From: Roseomonas indoligenes
GTDB taxonomy: Bacteria; Pseudomonadota; Alphaproteobacteria; Acetobacterales; Acetobacteraceae
NCBI RefSeq assembly: GCF_017813365.1
Contig: NZ_JAGIZA010000006.1
Span: forward strand, 62,001-126,000
Reading direction: 5' to 3'
DNA length: 64,000 nucleotides
The position numbers were made by a program, and so were the translations under genes. Numbering within the stretch: the stretch's first letter is position 1; every line of letters begins with the position of its first letter. Below are positions 26,837 to 34,971 of the stretch, in pieces. The notes under the pieces are model-generated. The model was not told the DNA's origin and searched no databases. It saw nothing but the letters and a program-made list of their open reading frames with translations.

Positions 26837-27826
26837 ATGTTCAGGACGGCCCTTTTCAGGATGGCCCTGGGCGGCCTGCTCGCCGCACTCCTCGTGCACG
26901 GCGCGCGGGCGCAGGAGGCACCTGCCTTCCCCGCGCGTCCCGTCACCATGGTCGTCGGCTTCGCGCCGGGCGGCCCGGCCGACGTCATTGCCCGCCTGAT
27001 CGCGCCCGCGCTCGGCGCGGATCTCGGCCAGCCCGTGGTCGTGGAGAATGCCGGGGGTGCCGGCGGCTCCATGGGGCAGGGCCGCGTGGCGGCGGCCCGC
27101 GCGGATGGCCACACCATCCTTTTCGGCAGCCTCGCCCAGGCGACGATCCCGACCCTCCTGCCGAACCTCGCTTTCGACCCTCTGGCGCTGGAGGCGATCG
27201 GGATGGTGAACGAGGTGCCAATGGCCGTCATCGCGCGCCGTGACCTGCCGGCGGCGAACCTCGCGGAACTCGCCGCCCTGATCCGGCGGGAGGGGATGCG
27301 CCTGAACCTCGGCAATGCGGGCGTTGGCTCCACCAGCCACCTGTGCAGCCTGTTGCTGCTCTCAACCGTGGGCACGCCGGTGACGCTCGTTCCCTATCGC
27401 GGCAACGCGCTCGTCATGAACGACCTCATGGCGGGGAATCTCGACATGGGCTGCGACCAGACGACGAACAACGCGGAGCACATCCGCGCCGGCACCGTGC
27501 GCGCCTATGCCATCACCACCCCCGCCCGCGCCGCCGCCCTGCCGGATGTGCCGACCACGGGGGAGGCGGGGCTTCCGGCGATGCGGATGTCCGGCTGGAA
27601 CATGCTCTTCGCCCCCGCCGGCACGCCGCGCCCGGTGGTGGCGCGGCTGAACCGCGCGCTGCTCTCGGCCCTGCGCGACGCGAACGTGCAGCAGCGCATG
27701 ATGGAGCTCGGCAGCCTTCCCGCCCGCGACGAGCGCACGGCGCCCGCGGCCGCGCAGGCCTTCTGGCGCGCCGAGATCGCGCGCTGGAAGCCGCTGCTCG
27801 CGGCCTCCGCCGCGGGCGTGAACTAG
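26837..27826 (+). CDS. Bug-family solute-binding protein
   Basis: Third orphan TctC/Bug-type periplasmic receptor, 329 residues. The signal peptide covers about 1-29 (ending GARAQ). The ligand loop is VVGFAPGGPADVIARLIAPAL, and the second conserved region is VVENAGGAGGSMGQG. The usual PxGRP-like opening is FPARPVTMVVGF. It is preceded by a ribosome-binding site inside a hairpin and converges with the SDR gene (stops 4 nt apart). No permease genes are present and the ligand is unknown. The gap to the M24 gene is 60 nt on the same strand, so cotranscription is possible. Confidence 0.95.
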   Translation: MFRTALFRMALGGLLAALLVHGARAQEAPAFPARPVTMVVGFAPGGPADVIARLIAPALGADLGQPVVVENAGGAGGSMGQGRVAAARADGHTILFGSLAQATIPTLLPNLAFDPLALEAIGMVNEVPMAVIARRDLPAANLAELAALIRREGMRLNLGNAGVGSTSHLCSLLLLSTVGTPVTLVPYRGNALVMNDLMAGNLDMGCDQTTNNAEHIRAGTVRAYAITTPARAAALPDVPTTGEAGLPAMRMSGWNMLFAPAGTPRPVVARLNRALLSALRDANVQQRMMELGSLPARDERTAPAAAQAFWRAEIARWKPLLAASAAGVN

Positions 27827-27830
27827 GGCA

Positions 27831-28577
27831 TCAGGTCTCCGCCCCGCCATTCACCGCGAGCATCTGGCCGTTGACGTAGCCGCCGCCCTCGCTGACGAGC
27901 ATCTTCACCACCGCCGCTACCTCGGCCGGCGTGCCCATGCGGCCCACCGGCACCTTCGAGACGTAGCCGTGGCGGTGGGTCTGCACGCCCGGTTCGTCGT
28001 CGTCCGCCGCGATCGGGCCGGGGGAGATGGCGTTCACCGTGATCCCCTTCGGCCCGAACTCCTTCGCCAGCGCCTTTGTCAGCCCCCAAAGCCCGTGCTT
28101 GGCGACGGAGACGGGCGCGCGGCCGGCATAGCCGTGGATGGCGTTCATCCCCGTGAAGCCGACGATGCGGCCCCAGCCCCGCTCCACCATTCCCGGCAGC
28201 ACGGCCTGGGCAAGCCAGACGGAGGCCTCCAGGTCCACCGCCATCACGCGGCACCAGTCCTCCGGCGTGATCTCCAGGAAGGGTCTGGAAGGGCGCAGCG
28301 CGGCGTTGTTCACCAGCACGTCCACGGAGCCGAACTCGGCCAAGGCCTCGGCGGCGATGCGCGCGCATTCCTCGCGCCGGCCGACATCGCCCATGGCCAC
28401 CAGCGCCCGCACGCCGAAGCCCCGCACCTCCTCCGCCACGGCGTCCGCCGCCGCGCGGTCGGAGGAGCCGTTGACGACGACATCGAAGCCGTCGCCCGCC
28501 AGCCCGATCGCGACCGCACGGCCGATGTTGCGCCCCGCGCCGGTGATCAGCGCGGTCCTGCGGGCGATGGTGTTCAT
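27831..28577 (-). CDS. SDR-family oxidoreductase with altered catalytic residues
   Basis: Classical-length short-chain dehydrogenase, 248 residues. The cofactor loop TGAGRNIG (12-19) and NNAA (90-93) are in place, and the C-terminal VNAISPGPI is typical. The lysine of the YxxxK motif is K160, but the position four residues before it is valine (APVSVAK), and the usual serine region reads GFTGMNA. A tyrosine occurs at 150. Either a different tyrosine serves or the protein is not a standard reductase. The start at 28577 (MNTIARRTAL) is preferred over 28622. It converges with a Bug receptor gene and is divergent from the FUSC gene. Confidence 0.9.
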   Translation of the reverse strand: MNTIARRTALITGAGRNIGRAVAIGLAGDGFDVVVNGSSDRAAADAVAEEVRGFGVRALVAMGDVGRREECARIAAEALAEFGSVDVLVNNAALRPSRPFLEITPEDWCRVMAVDLEASVWLAQAVLPGMVERGWGRIVGFTGMNAIHGYAGRAPVSVAKHGLWGLTKALAKEFGPKGITVNAISPGPIAADDDEPGVQTHRHGYVSKVPVGRMGTPAEVAAVVKMLVSEGGGYVNGQMLAVNGGAET

Positions 28578-28728
28578 TCCCCGGCGTTCCCTCATCTTGC
28601 TTGCGAGTCCCGACCCTATCACCCGTCGCCCGGCTTGGCACGGCGGCGGCCGGAGGCGTGGATCGGGGCAGGGGAGGGGCGCGCAACCCGCGCTTCGCCC
28701 GCGCCGGCCACGGGCTTATGCACCGGGG

Positions 28729-30576
28729 ATGCTCGCGACACTCGGCCTGGACCGCGCCGCCCTCCTCCACGGCCTCCGCCTCGCACTTGCGGCGGCCCTC
28801 GCCTTCGCTATTGCCTCGCTCCTGCAGGTCGGCAACGCCTACTGGGCCGCGATGCCGGTCTGGGTGGTCTCGCAATCCGCCCGCGGGCTGCTGCTGGAAC
28901 GCGCCGTCTTCCGGATCCTCGGCACCCTGGTCGGGGCGGCCGCCGGCTTCGGGCTGCTGCGGCTGACGGGCGACCCCGTCCTCATGCTTCCGCTGCTGGG
29001 GATCTGGGTCGGCGTCTGCGCGGCGCTGGTGGGCATGCTGCGCGGCGTGCACGGATACGGCGCGCTGATGGCGGGGATGACGGCCGCCGTCGTCGTCCTG
29101 CCCTCCCTCCTGTGGCCGGAGCACGCCAACGCGCTGGCGGTGGCCCGCGTGGAGTGCACGCTGATCGGCGTCCTTACCGTCACCCTCGTCACCGGGTTCT
29201 GGACGCCGGATGCCCCGCGCCGCGCCTTCTACGCCCGGCTCAGTGCCCTGGCGCGGGACACGCTCTCCGTCGCCGCCGACCGGTTGCGCGGCCTCTCCTC
29301 GCCGGAGGTCGCGGTGCGGGAACGGCCGCTCATCCATGCGCTGGCCGGCGCCCAGGCGGAGGCCGGCCTCGTCTCCGCCGGTTCGATCGAGGGCTATCGC
29401 CGCCTGCACCATGTCGATGCCCTCGCCATCGCCGCCCTGGGCACCCTGGCCGCGGCCGGGTCGCTCGGCGCTGAACGACCCGGCCACGCCGAGAACACCG
29501 CCATGGCCGAGGCGCTGGAACGTCTCGCCCGCACGCCCATCGGCGCTCCCGGCGCCGAGTCGCTGCCCGGTTCGCTCCACCCGCGCCTCGCCGAGCCGCT
29601 TCACCGTCTCCTGCGCGCGGAGGCCGCCTTCGTCGGGGAGCCGGCCGCCGCCGATGCCCGCTCCTTCGGCCCTAAGGCCGCGCTCCTCGCCCCCCATGCC
29701 GACCCGGTGCTGGCGGCCGAGACCGGCCTCGTCGCCGGCGGCGCCACGGCGGCCGCCGGCGCGCTCGCGCTCCTCTCAGGCTGGCCGCCGGCGGAGCTGA
29801 CGGCGCTCGGCGTCTGCATCTTCTCCATGATCCTCGGCACGCTGCCCTCCGCCCGGGCCGCGGCGCCGACGATGCTGGCGGGCGTCACCGCTGGGGTGGC
29901 CGTGGCGCTGCTCTACCGCTTCCTCGTCCAGCCGCATGTCGCGACCGTCCCGGTGCTGATCCTCTCCGTCCTGCCCTTCCTCCTCGTCGGCGGCCTGGCG
30001 CGCACCAGCCGCCGCACGGCCGCACCGGCGCTGGACGCCAACATGTGTTTCCTCCTCGCCAGCCAGGCCGTGCTGCCGGCCGTGACGGACCCGGCCGTGA
30101 TCCTGGCGGATTCCGCCGCCCTGCTCCTCGCCATCGCCCTGGTCGCCGCGGCGGGCCTGCTGCTGCCGTCCCGTGCCCCTCGCCGCGCCCGCCGCGCGGC
30201 TCGTGCCGTGGGCGAGACCCTGGCCGCCATGGCCGCCCGCCCCGGCGCGTCGCCCGAGGCGCGCAGCCGGTCCGGCCGCGTCATGCTGCGCCTTGGCCTG
30301 CTGATCGAGCGCGCCATCGGCCCCGATCCCGTGCCTGGCGCCAGCCCCGTGGCCGCCTACGGGCTTGGCGAGGCCATCTTGCGCCTGCATGCCGCCGAGG
30401 CCGAGGGGGACGCCACGGCCCGTGGCGCCCTGGCCGCACTCGCCGGGATGCGAGCGGACCCTGAGGGCACCGCCGCCCGCCTGGAAGCGCTGATCCCCGC
30501 CGCCGGCCCCGCCGAGCCCGCCCTGCGCGACGCCGCTGCGGCGCTTCGCGCCAGCCGGCTCCTCGTCGCGGCCTGA
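28729..30576 (+). CDS. FUSC-family membrane protein (aromatic acid exporter-like)
   Basis: A 615-residue inner-membrane protein of the FUSC/YccS/AaeB type. The N-terminal block of hydrophobic segments (about 15-150) begins with LRLALAAALAFAIASLLQVGNAYWAAMPVWVV, matching the repeated FUSC membrane unit. A soluble central region (about 165-330) follows, then a second membrane block from about 335 to 485 and a soluble C-terminus rich in alanine and arginine. Members export aromatic carboxylic acids or are of unknown function; no AaeA-type fusion protein is next to it. The ATG at 28729 was chosen because the much longer in-frame opening overlaps the SDR gene on the other strand. Confidence 0.9.
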   Translation: MLATLGLDRAALLHGLRLALAAALAFAIASLLQVGNAYWAAMPVWVVSQSARGLLLERAVFRILGTLVGAAAGFGLLRLTGDPVLMLPLLGIWVGVCAALVGMLRGVHGYGALMAGMTAAVVVLPSLLWPEHANALAVARVECTLIGVLTVTLVTGFWTPDAPRRAFYARLSALARDTLSVAADRLRGLSSPEVAVRERPLIHALAGAQAEAGLVSAGSIEGYRRLHHVDALAIAALGTLAAAGSLGAERPGHAENTAMAEALERLARTPIGAPGAESLPGSLHPRLAEPLHRLLRAEAAFVGEPAAADARSFGPKAALLAPHADPVLAAETGLVAGGATAAAGALALLSGWPPAELTALGVCIFSMILGTLPSARAAAPTMLAGVTAGVAVALLYRFLVQPHVATVPVLILSVLPFLLVGGLARTSRRTAAPALDANMCFLLASQAVLPAVTDPAVILADSAALLLAIALVAAAGLLLPSRAPRRARRAARAVGETLAAMAARPGASPEARSRSGRVMLRLGLLIERAIGPDPVPGASPVAAYGLGEAILRLHAAEAEGDATARGALAALAGMRADPEGTAARLEALIPAAGPAEPALRDAAAALRASRLLVAA

Positions 30577-30699
30577 GGCGCGAGCCCAGTCTGCGAGTTC
30601 ACCCCTGAACTTCATCGTTGCTTCTGGAACCCGGGACCCGCTAGGGGAGTCCGGTCGTCCATCGATCGGGACGGCCACCACGGCTATTCGGAGTCGCCG

Positions 30700-31008
30700 A
30701 TGTCGGACGAGAAGGAAGGCCCGCAGCGGCTGGAGTTGGACCAGCTGGACCAGGTCACGGGCGGCGGCTCCGGGATCTCGGGGACCGGCTTCAACTACCA
30801 GCAGATCGCGGACACGATGGGGCAGTCCATGTCCACCTCCGAGGCCTCGCTGCGCTCCTTCTCCCAGACCATGGACCCCGGTTCCACCGAGGACATGATC
30901 AAGCTGCAGAACCTGACGCAGCAGTGGTCCATGGCCACGGAACTGCAATCGACCACGCTGAAGATGGTGGGCGACGCGCTTAAGGGCATCGTGAACAAGG
31001 TCGGCTGA
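30700..31008 (+). CDS. Double-glycine-leader protein with type III secretion rod-like C-terminus
   Basis: A 102-residue protein. Residues 1-22 look like a bacteriocin-type leader: LELDQLDQVTGG, with conserved acidic/hydrophobic spacing and two glycines at 21-22 where C39 peptidase-ABC exporters cleave. The rest is Gly/Ser-rich, then a helical C-terminus (about 57-102) with DPGSTEDMIKLQNLTQQWSM and ATELQSTTLKMVGDALKGI. This follows the pattern of YscI/PscI/HrpB inner-rod proteins (D-P-x-S, M-x-x-Q, E-L-x-[AS], then a hydrophobic end). No secretion, C39-ABC or modification genes are nearby. GGAG lies 7 nt before the ATG, and a small stem-loop follows the gene (31025-31038). Codon use is like its neighbours. 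Function is unknown. Confidence 0.82.
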   Translation: MSDEKEGPQRLELDQLDQVTGGGSGISGTGFNYQQIADTMGQSMSTSEASLRSFSQTMDPGSTEDMIKLQNLTQQWSMATELQSTTLKMVGDALKGIVNKVG

Positions 31009-31189
31009 TCACCGTCGGACGCGGCGCTCCCCGGAGCGTCTCCGGTCCACGCGAAGGCAGGCGATCCGCCTCGGCGCCGCCGGATAGCGGCACGGCTTCG
31101 CCCGTTCGGAACACGCGTCCCGCTGATCCGGAAATACTGTAGCATCCCGCCCGTGAGGCGCCGCCAAAGGCGCCCCGGGAGAAACGACC

Positions 31190-32161
31190 ATGCAGAGGCG
31201 GACCATCCTCCGCGCCGCGGCCCTGCCCGCGATCCTCGCCGCGCCCGCAGTTCACGCGCAACGCGGCTTCGCCACCCGCCCGATCCGCATCGTCGTCGGC
31301 GTCGCACCGGGAATCGGCACCATCGACCTCACCGCCCGCGCCGTGGCGGACCCGATGGCGGAGGCGCTGGGCCAGCCCGTGGTGGTAGAGAACCGCCCCG
31401 GTGCCGGCGGGATCATCGCCGCGGAGGCCGCCGCCCGCGCAGCGCCCGATGGCCACACCCTGTTCCTCGGCGGCGCGGACACGGTGGTGCACGCCTTCCT
31501 GCTGGCCGACCGCCCGCCATTGGACCCGTTCAAGGATTTCACCCCCGTCTCCCGCGCCACGAAGGACCACTGGTTGGTGGTCGCCGCGCCCTCCCTCGGC
31601 GTGAGCACGGTGGCGGAGCTCGCCGAGGCCGGGCGCCGCAGGCAGGGAGAGCTGAACTACGCCTCCTTCGGTCCGGGCACCGTCTTCCACCTCGTCGGGG
31701 CCCGCCTCGCCCAGCGCCTGGGCTTCGAGGCAGTCCACGTGCCCTATCGCGGCGACTACACCTCGGACCTGCTGGCGGGCCGCATCTCCTACCTCGTCCA
31801 GCCCTCGGCGCTGCTGCTGCCCCATGTGCAGGCGGGCAAGCTGAAGGCGCTCGCCACGCTGTCCCCCCAGCGCCTGCCGCAGTTGCCGGAGGTGCCGACG
31901 ATCGCGGAGGCGGGCTTCCCCGACCTCGGCTTCAACATGGGCATCATCCTCTGGGCCCCGGGCGGCACCTCGCCGGAGATCGTGGGGCAGGTGAACGCCG
32001 CCTATGCCCGTGCCGCCGCCAACCCCGCCGTGAAGGGCCGGCTGGCCGACCTCTCGCTGGAGACGGTGGGCGGCTCCGTGCCGGAGGCGGCGGAGTTCAC
32101 CCGCTGGTTCGTCGGCTTCGTGGACGATCTTCGGGGAAAGGTGCTGGGCAAGGCCCGTTGA
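31190..32161 (+). CDS. Bug-family solute-binding protein
   Basis: Fourth orphan TctC/Bug-type periplasmic receptor, 323 residues. Signal peptide about 1-24 (MQRRTILRAAALPAILAAP, cleavage after VHAQ). The first ligand loop reads IVVGVAPGIGTIDLTARAV, which departs from the usual PGGxxD form and suggests a different ligand from the other three. VVVENRPGAGG and IAEAGFPDLGFNMG are conventional. GGGAGAAACGACC provides the ribosome-binding site. It is not clustered with permease or catabolic genes; the next gene is a YgiB-like protein 86 nt downstream. Confidence 0.95.
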   Translation: MQRRTILRAAALPAILAAPAVHAQRGFATRPIRIVVGVAPGIGTIDLTARAVADPMAEALGQPVVVENRPGAGGIIAAEAAARAAPDGHTLFLGGADTVVHAFLLADRPPLDPFKDFTPVSRATKDHWLVVAAPSLGVSTVAELAEAGRRRQGELNYASFGPGTVFHLVGARLAQRLGFEAVHVPYRGDYTSDLLAGRISYLVQPSALLLPHVQAGKLKALATLSPQRLPQLPEVPTIAEAGFPDLGFNMGIILWAPGGTSPEIVGQVNAAYARAAANPAVKGRLADLSLETVGGSVPEAAEFTRWFVGFVDDLRGKVLGKAR

Positions 32162-32247
32162 ACCGGCGCGCCGGAGGACAGAACGGTGTCTGTCACGAAC
32201 CGGTTACCCGGCGGCGCCGGTGCATTACTTTCGGGTCAGGAACGGCT

Positions 32248-32961
32248 ATGCCGTGCGGCATGAGACGCTCCAGCCAGATTGTTCTCACCCTTGTCGCCGG
32301 GGCCGGGATCACCGCCGGGGCCTTCGCCATTCTCGGCGGCGACGGGGAGGAGGAGGGCGTGCTCACCTCCGAGGCCGCCTGTGTCGAGCGCCTCGGTGAC
32401 GACGCGGCGTCGGAGTGCTCGAACGTCTTCCGGAGCGCCGAGGCCGAGCACGTCAGGACCGCCCCCCACTACGCCTCGGCGCAGGAGTGCCAGGAGGCGA
32501 CCGGTGGGGACTGCACCAGCGTCGGCGGCTCCAAGTCGGCCGGGGCCACCGCCGCCTCGGTCTTCATCCCGGCCATGGCCGGGGTGATGATCGGGCGGCT
32601 GCTGGCCGACGGCACGCGGGGCGCCATGCCCGTCTATGCCGGCGCGGCACCCCCGCCCGGTGCCTGCCCGCCCGGCGCGACCCAGCAGCCGGGCTGCCCG
32701 CCGGCAAACCAGTCCTCGCGCGGGTCGTCCGGCGGCGGTGGCCGCGCCTACTGGTATTCCGGCACCAGCTATGCCGGCACCAGCGATGCTGCCGGCCGGG
32801 GCGGCTTCCGCGCGGCCTCCGCCACGGCGGAGGGCGGCACCATGCTGGCCCGCAGCGCCAACACGGCGTCCAGCGCCTCCTCCTACTATGGCGGTCGCAC
32901 CGCCAGCCGCTCCGGCGGGCTGGGCTTCTCCGCCTCGGCGCATTCGAGCAGCGGCTCGTGA
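32248..32961 (+). CDS. YgiB-like (DUF1190) exported protein
   Basis: A 237-residue protein with an N-terminal hydrophobic segment (about 8-28) and a mature part with cysteines in DUF1190-like context (AACVERLGDDAASECSNVF and AQECQEATGGDCTSVGG), a second hydrophobic region (ATAASVFIPAMAGVMIGRLL), and a long Ser/Gly/Ala/Tyr-rich low-complexity tail. E. coli YgiB is of unknown function and pairs with the ATP-grasp protein YgiC, as this gene does. Of two nearby in-frame ATG codons, the first (32248) has an AGG ribosome-binding site at suitable distance. Its stop overlaps the GTG of the next gene (GTGA). Confidence 0.85.
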   Translation: MPCGMRRSSQIVLTLVAGAGITAGAFAILGGDGEEEGVLTSEAACVERLGDDAASECSNVFRSAEAEHVRTAPHYASAQECQEATGGDCTSVGGSKSAGATAASVFIPAMAGVMIGRLLADGTRGAMPVYAGAAPPPGACPPGATQQPGCPPANQSSRGSSGGGGRAYWYSGTSYAGTSDAAGRGGFRAASATAEGGTMLARSANTASSASSYYGGRTASRSGGLGFSASAHSSSGS

Positions 32962-34127
32962 TCCGGCGGCCCGGCCGGGAACGGCCGGACTGGCGCGACC
33001 GTCTCTCCTCCATCGGCCTGGACTACCATTCCGACGGCAGGGAACCGGTGCCGGGTGGGGAAGGGGGCCTCTGGTGGCATGAGGCCGACCACTACGAGCT
33101 GACCGAGGCCGAGGTGGACAGGCTGGACGATGCCACCGCCGCCCTGCACGCCCTCTGCCTCGCGGCCGTGGACCACTTGGTGCGGCGTGAGCCGCATCGC
33201 CTGGTGGCGGAGTTCGGCATGGCCGACTGGGCCGCCGACTACGCCGCCCGTTCATGGCTGCGCGGCGATCCCGCGCTGATGGGGCGCATGGACCTGGCCT
33301 GGGACCCCGCCGCCGGCCCGCCGAAGATGCTGGAGTACAACGCCGACACGCCGACGCTGGCGATCGAGACGGCCCTGGCCCAGTGGTTCTGGCTGCAGGA
33401 GACCCAGCCCGGCGCGGACCAGTTCAACTCCCTCCACGAGGCCCTGCTGGAGGGCTTCCGCGCCCTTGCGCCGCGCATGAACGGCCGGGGCATGCACTTC
33501 GCCGCCTTCCCCGATGCGCCGGAGGAGTGGGCGCACTCCACCTATTTCCGCGACCTGGCGGAGCAGGCCGGCATCCCCACCCGCCCTATCCCCATCCCGG
33601 AGATCCGCTGGAACGACGCCGCTGGCGAGTTCCGGGACGAGGAGGAGACCCGCATCCTCTTCCTCCACAAGCTCTATCCCTGGGAATGGATCGCCACCGA
33701 CGAGTTCGGCCCCTTCTTCGGCCGCGACACCACCGGCGTGGTTGAGCCGCCCTGGAAAGCGATCCTCAGCCACAAGGCGATCCTGCCCCTGCTGTGGGAG
33801 CTGAACCCCGGCCATCCGAACCTGCTGGAAGCCCATCACGGCCCGGCGCCCGCCACCGGGAAATGGGTGGAAAAGCCCGCCCTCGGCAGGGAGGGCGCGA
33901 ATATCCGCATCCGGCGTGACGGTACCGTGACGAGCATGACGGGCGGCACCTATGGCGACGGGCCGGTGATCAGCCAGCGCCGCGCACCGCTCTACGCCCA
34001 GGAGGGGTGGAACAGCGTCATCGGATCCTGGATCGCCGCCGACCGGGCCTGCGGCGTCATCTTCCGCGAGGCGCGCGGGGCGGTGGTGCGGGAGAACAGC
34101 CGGGTCCTGCCGCACCTGTTCCGGTAG
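32958..34127 (+). CDS. Glutathionylspermidine synthase-family ATP-grasp protein (YgiC-like)
   Basis: A 389-residue ATP-grasp ligase of the GSP_synth family (C-terminal synthetase half of GspSA; YgiC/YjfC group), without the N-terminal amidase. Landmarks are PKMLEYNADTPTLAIETALAQW, ILFLHKLYPWEW, AILPLLWELNPGHPNLLEAH, the ATP-binding WVEKPALGREGANI, and GSWIAADRACGVIFRE near the end. Members probably form an amide bond between a peptide-like acid and an amine. Whether glutathionylspermidine is made here is doubtful, since YgiC lacks that activity in E. coli. The GTG start overlaps the ygiB-like stop by 4 nt, so the two proteins are very likely functional partners. Confidence 0.93.
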   Translation: MIRRPGRERPDWRDRLSSIGLDYHSDGREPVPGGEGGLWWHEADHYELTEAEVDRLDDATAALHALCLAAVDHLVRREPHRLVAEFGMADWAADYAARSWLRGDPALMGRMDLAWDPAAGPPKMLEYNADTPTLAIETALAQWFWLQETQPGADQFNSLHEALLEGFRALAPRMNGRGMHFAAFPDAPEEWAHSTYFRDLAEQAGIPTRPIPIPEIRWNDAAGEFRDEEETRILFLHKLYPWEWIATDEFGPFFGRDTTGVVEPPWKAILSHKAILPLLWELNPGHPNLLEAHHGPAPATGKWVEKPALGREGANIRIRRDGTVTSMTGGTYGDGPVISQRRAPLYAQEGWNSVIGSWIAADRACGVIFREARGAVVRENSRVLPHLFR

Positions 34128-34130
34128 GGC

Positions 34131-34763
34131 TCAGCCCCGCCCGGCCACCAGCCGCGTTCCTAGCCCGAGGAAGATCACTCCCGCCGTCCCGTGCAGCCAA
34201 CGCACCGCTCTGGCGGAGTGGGAGAGGCGCGCTGCCGCGCCGGAGGCGCCGGCGATCAGCAGCGCGAAGACCGGCACGGAGAGGATCGGCAGGATTGGGC
34301 CGAGGACCAGCATCTGCGCCCATTCCGGCGCCCGCCCGGGCGAGGCGTCCACGAACTGCGGCAGGAAGGCGAGGAAGAAGAGCGCCACCTTCGGATTGGT
34401 CAGGTTCGTCAGCATGCCCTGCAGCACCACGCGCCGCGCGGCCGAGGCGGGCTGGACGACCGACGCCCCCGCCAGGGCCGCGCGGAGCGACCCCACTCCC
34501 AGCCACAGCAGATAGGCCCCGCCGGCCAAGCGCAGGCCCGTGAACAGCGCCGGCTCCGCCGCCAGCAGCGCGGCCACGCCCAGCGCGGCCAGCAGGATGT
34601 GCACCATGGCCCCGCACCAGATGCCGATCGTGGCCGCCCAGCCCTGCCGCCTTCCGCCCGCCAGCGTCTGGCCCAGCACGAACATCATGTCCGGCCCCGG
34701 CGAGAGCACGACCACGATGCCGGCCAGGGTGCAGGCGAGGAGGAGGGCGGGATCGACGGGCAT
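34131..34763 (-). CDS. LysE/RhtB-family exporter
   Basis: Inner-membrane amino-acid-type exporter, 210 residues with about six hydrophobic segments. Family landmarks are VVLSPGPDMMFVLGQTLAGG near the N-terminus and LQGMLTNLTNPKVALFFLAFLPQF in the middle, as in RhtB/YggA-like proteins. The ATG at 34763 fits the usual start; an in-frame opening up to 35021 would overlap the region upstream of the divergent MFS gene. It converges with the ygiC-like gene, 3 nt between the stops. Confidence 0.93.
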   Translation of the reverse strand: MPVDPALLLACTLAGIVVVLSPGPDMMFVLGQTLAGGRRQGWAATIGIWCGAMVHILLAALGVAALLAAEPALFTGLRLAGGAYLLWLGVGSLRAALAGASVVQPASAARRVVLQGMLTNLTNPKVALFFLAFLPQFVDASPGRAPEWAQMLVLGPILPILSVPVFALLIAGASGAAARLSHSARAVRWLHGTAGVIFLGLGTRLVAGRG

Positions 34764-34971
34764 GGCCGGAAGCTGAGGCCGTCGACGCCCTGCGTCGAAC
34801 GAGTAATCCTGAATCCCGACATCAGCGCCCGTGATGCCCGGTTCCGCCGAATGGGCATGGCTCGGCTTCCGTATCTGTGATGGTGGATCCCGTGTTGCGA
34901 CGCAATATTGCGTGACAGACCTGCCGCGCGAAAGCTTCTGCCCGGCGCCCCTGAGTTGACGGAAGACTTTG

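Noticed and set aside
24938-27340. 800-codon open frame on the minus strand
   Set aside because: It is antisense to the M24 peptidase and a Bug receptor, has Gly/Arg-rich composition and no recognised domain.
30700-31008. Possible remnant of a type III secretion locus
   Set aside because: No ATPase, ring, needle, chaperone or effector genes occur in the flanking 10 kb on either side, and the neighbours are a complete FUSC gene and a Bug receptor. The gene is therefore treated as a stand-alone oddity.
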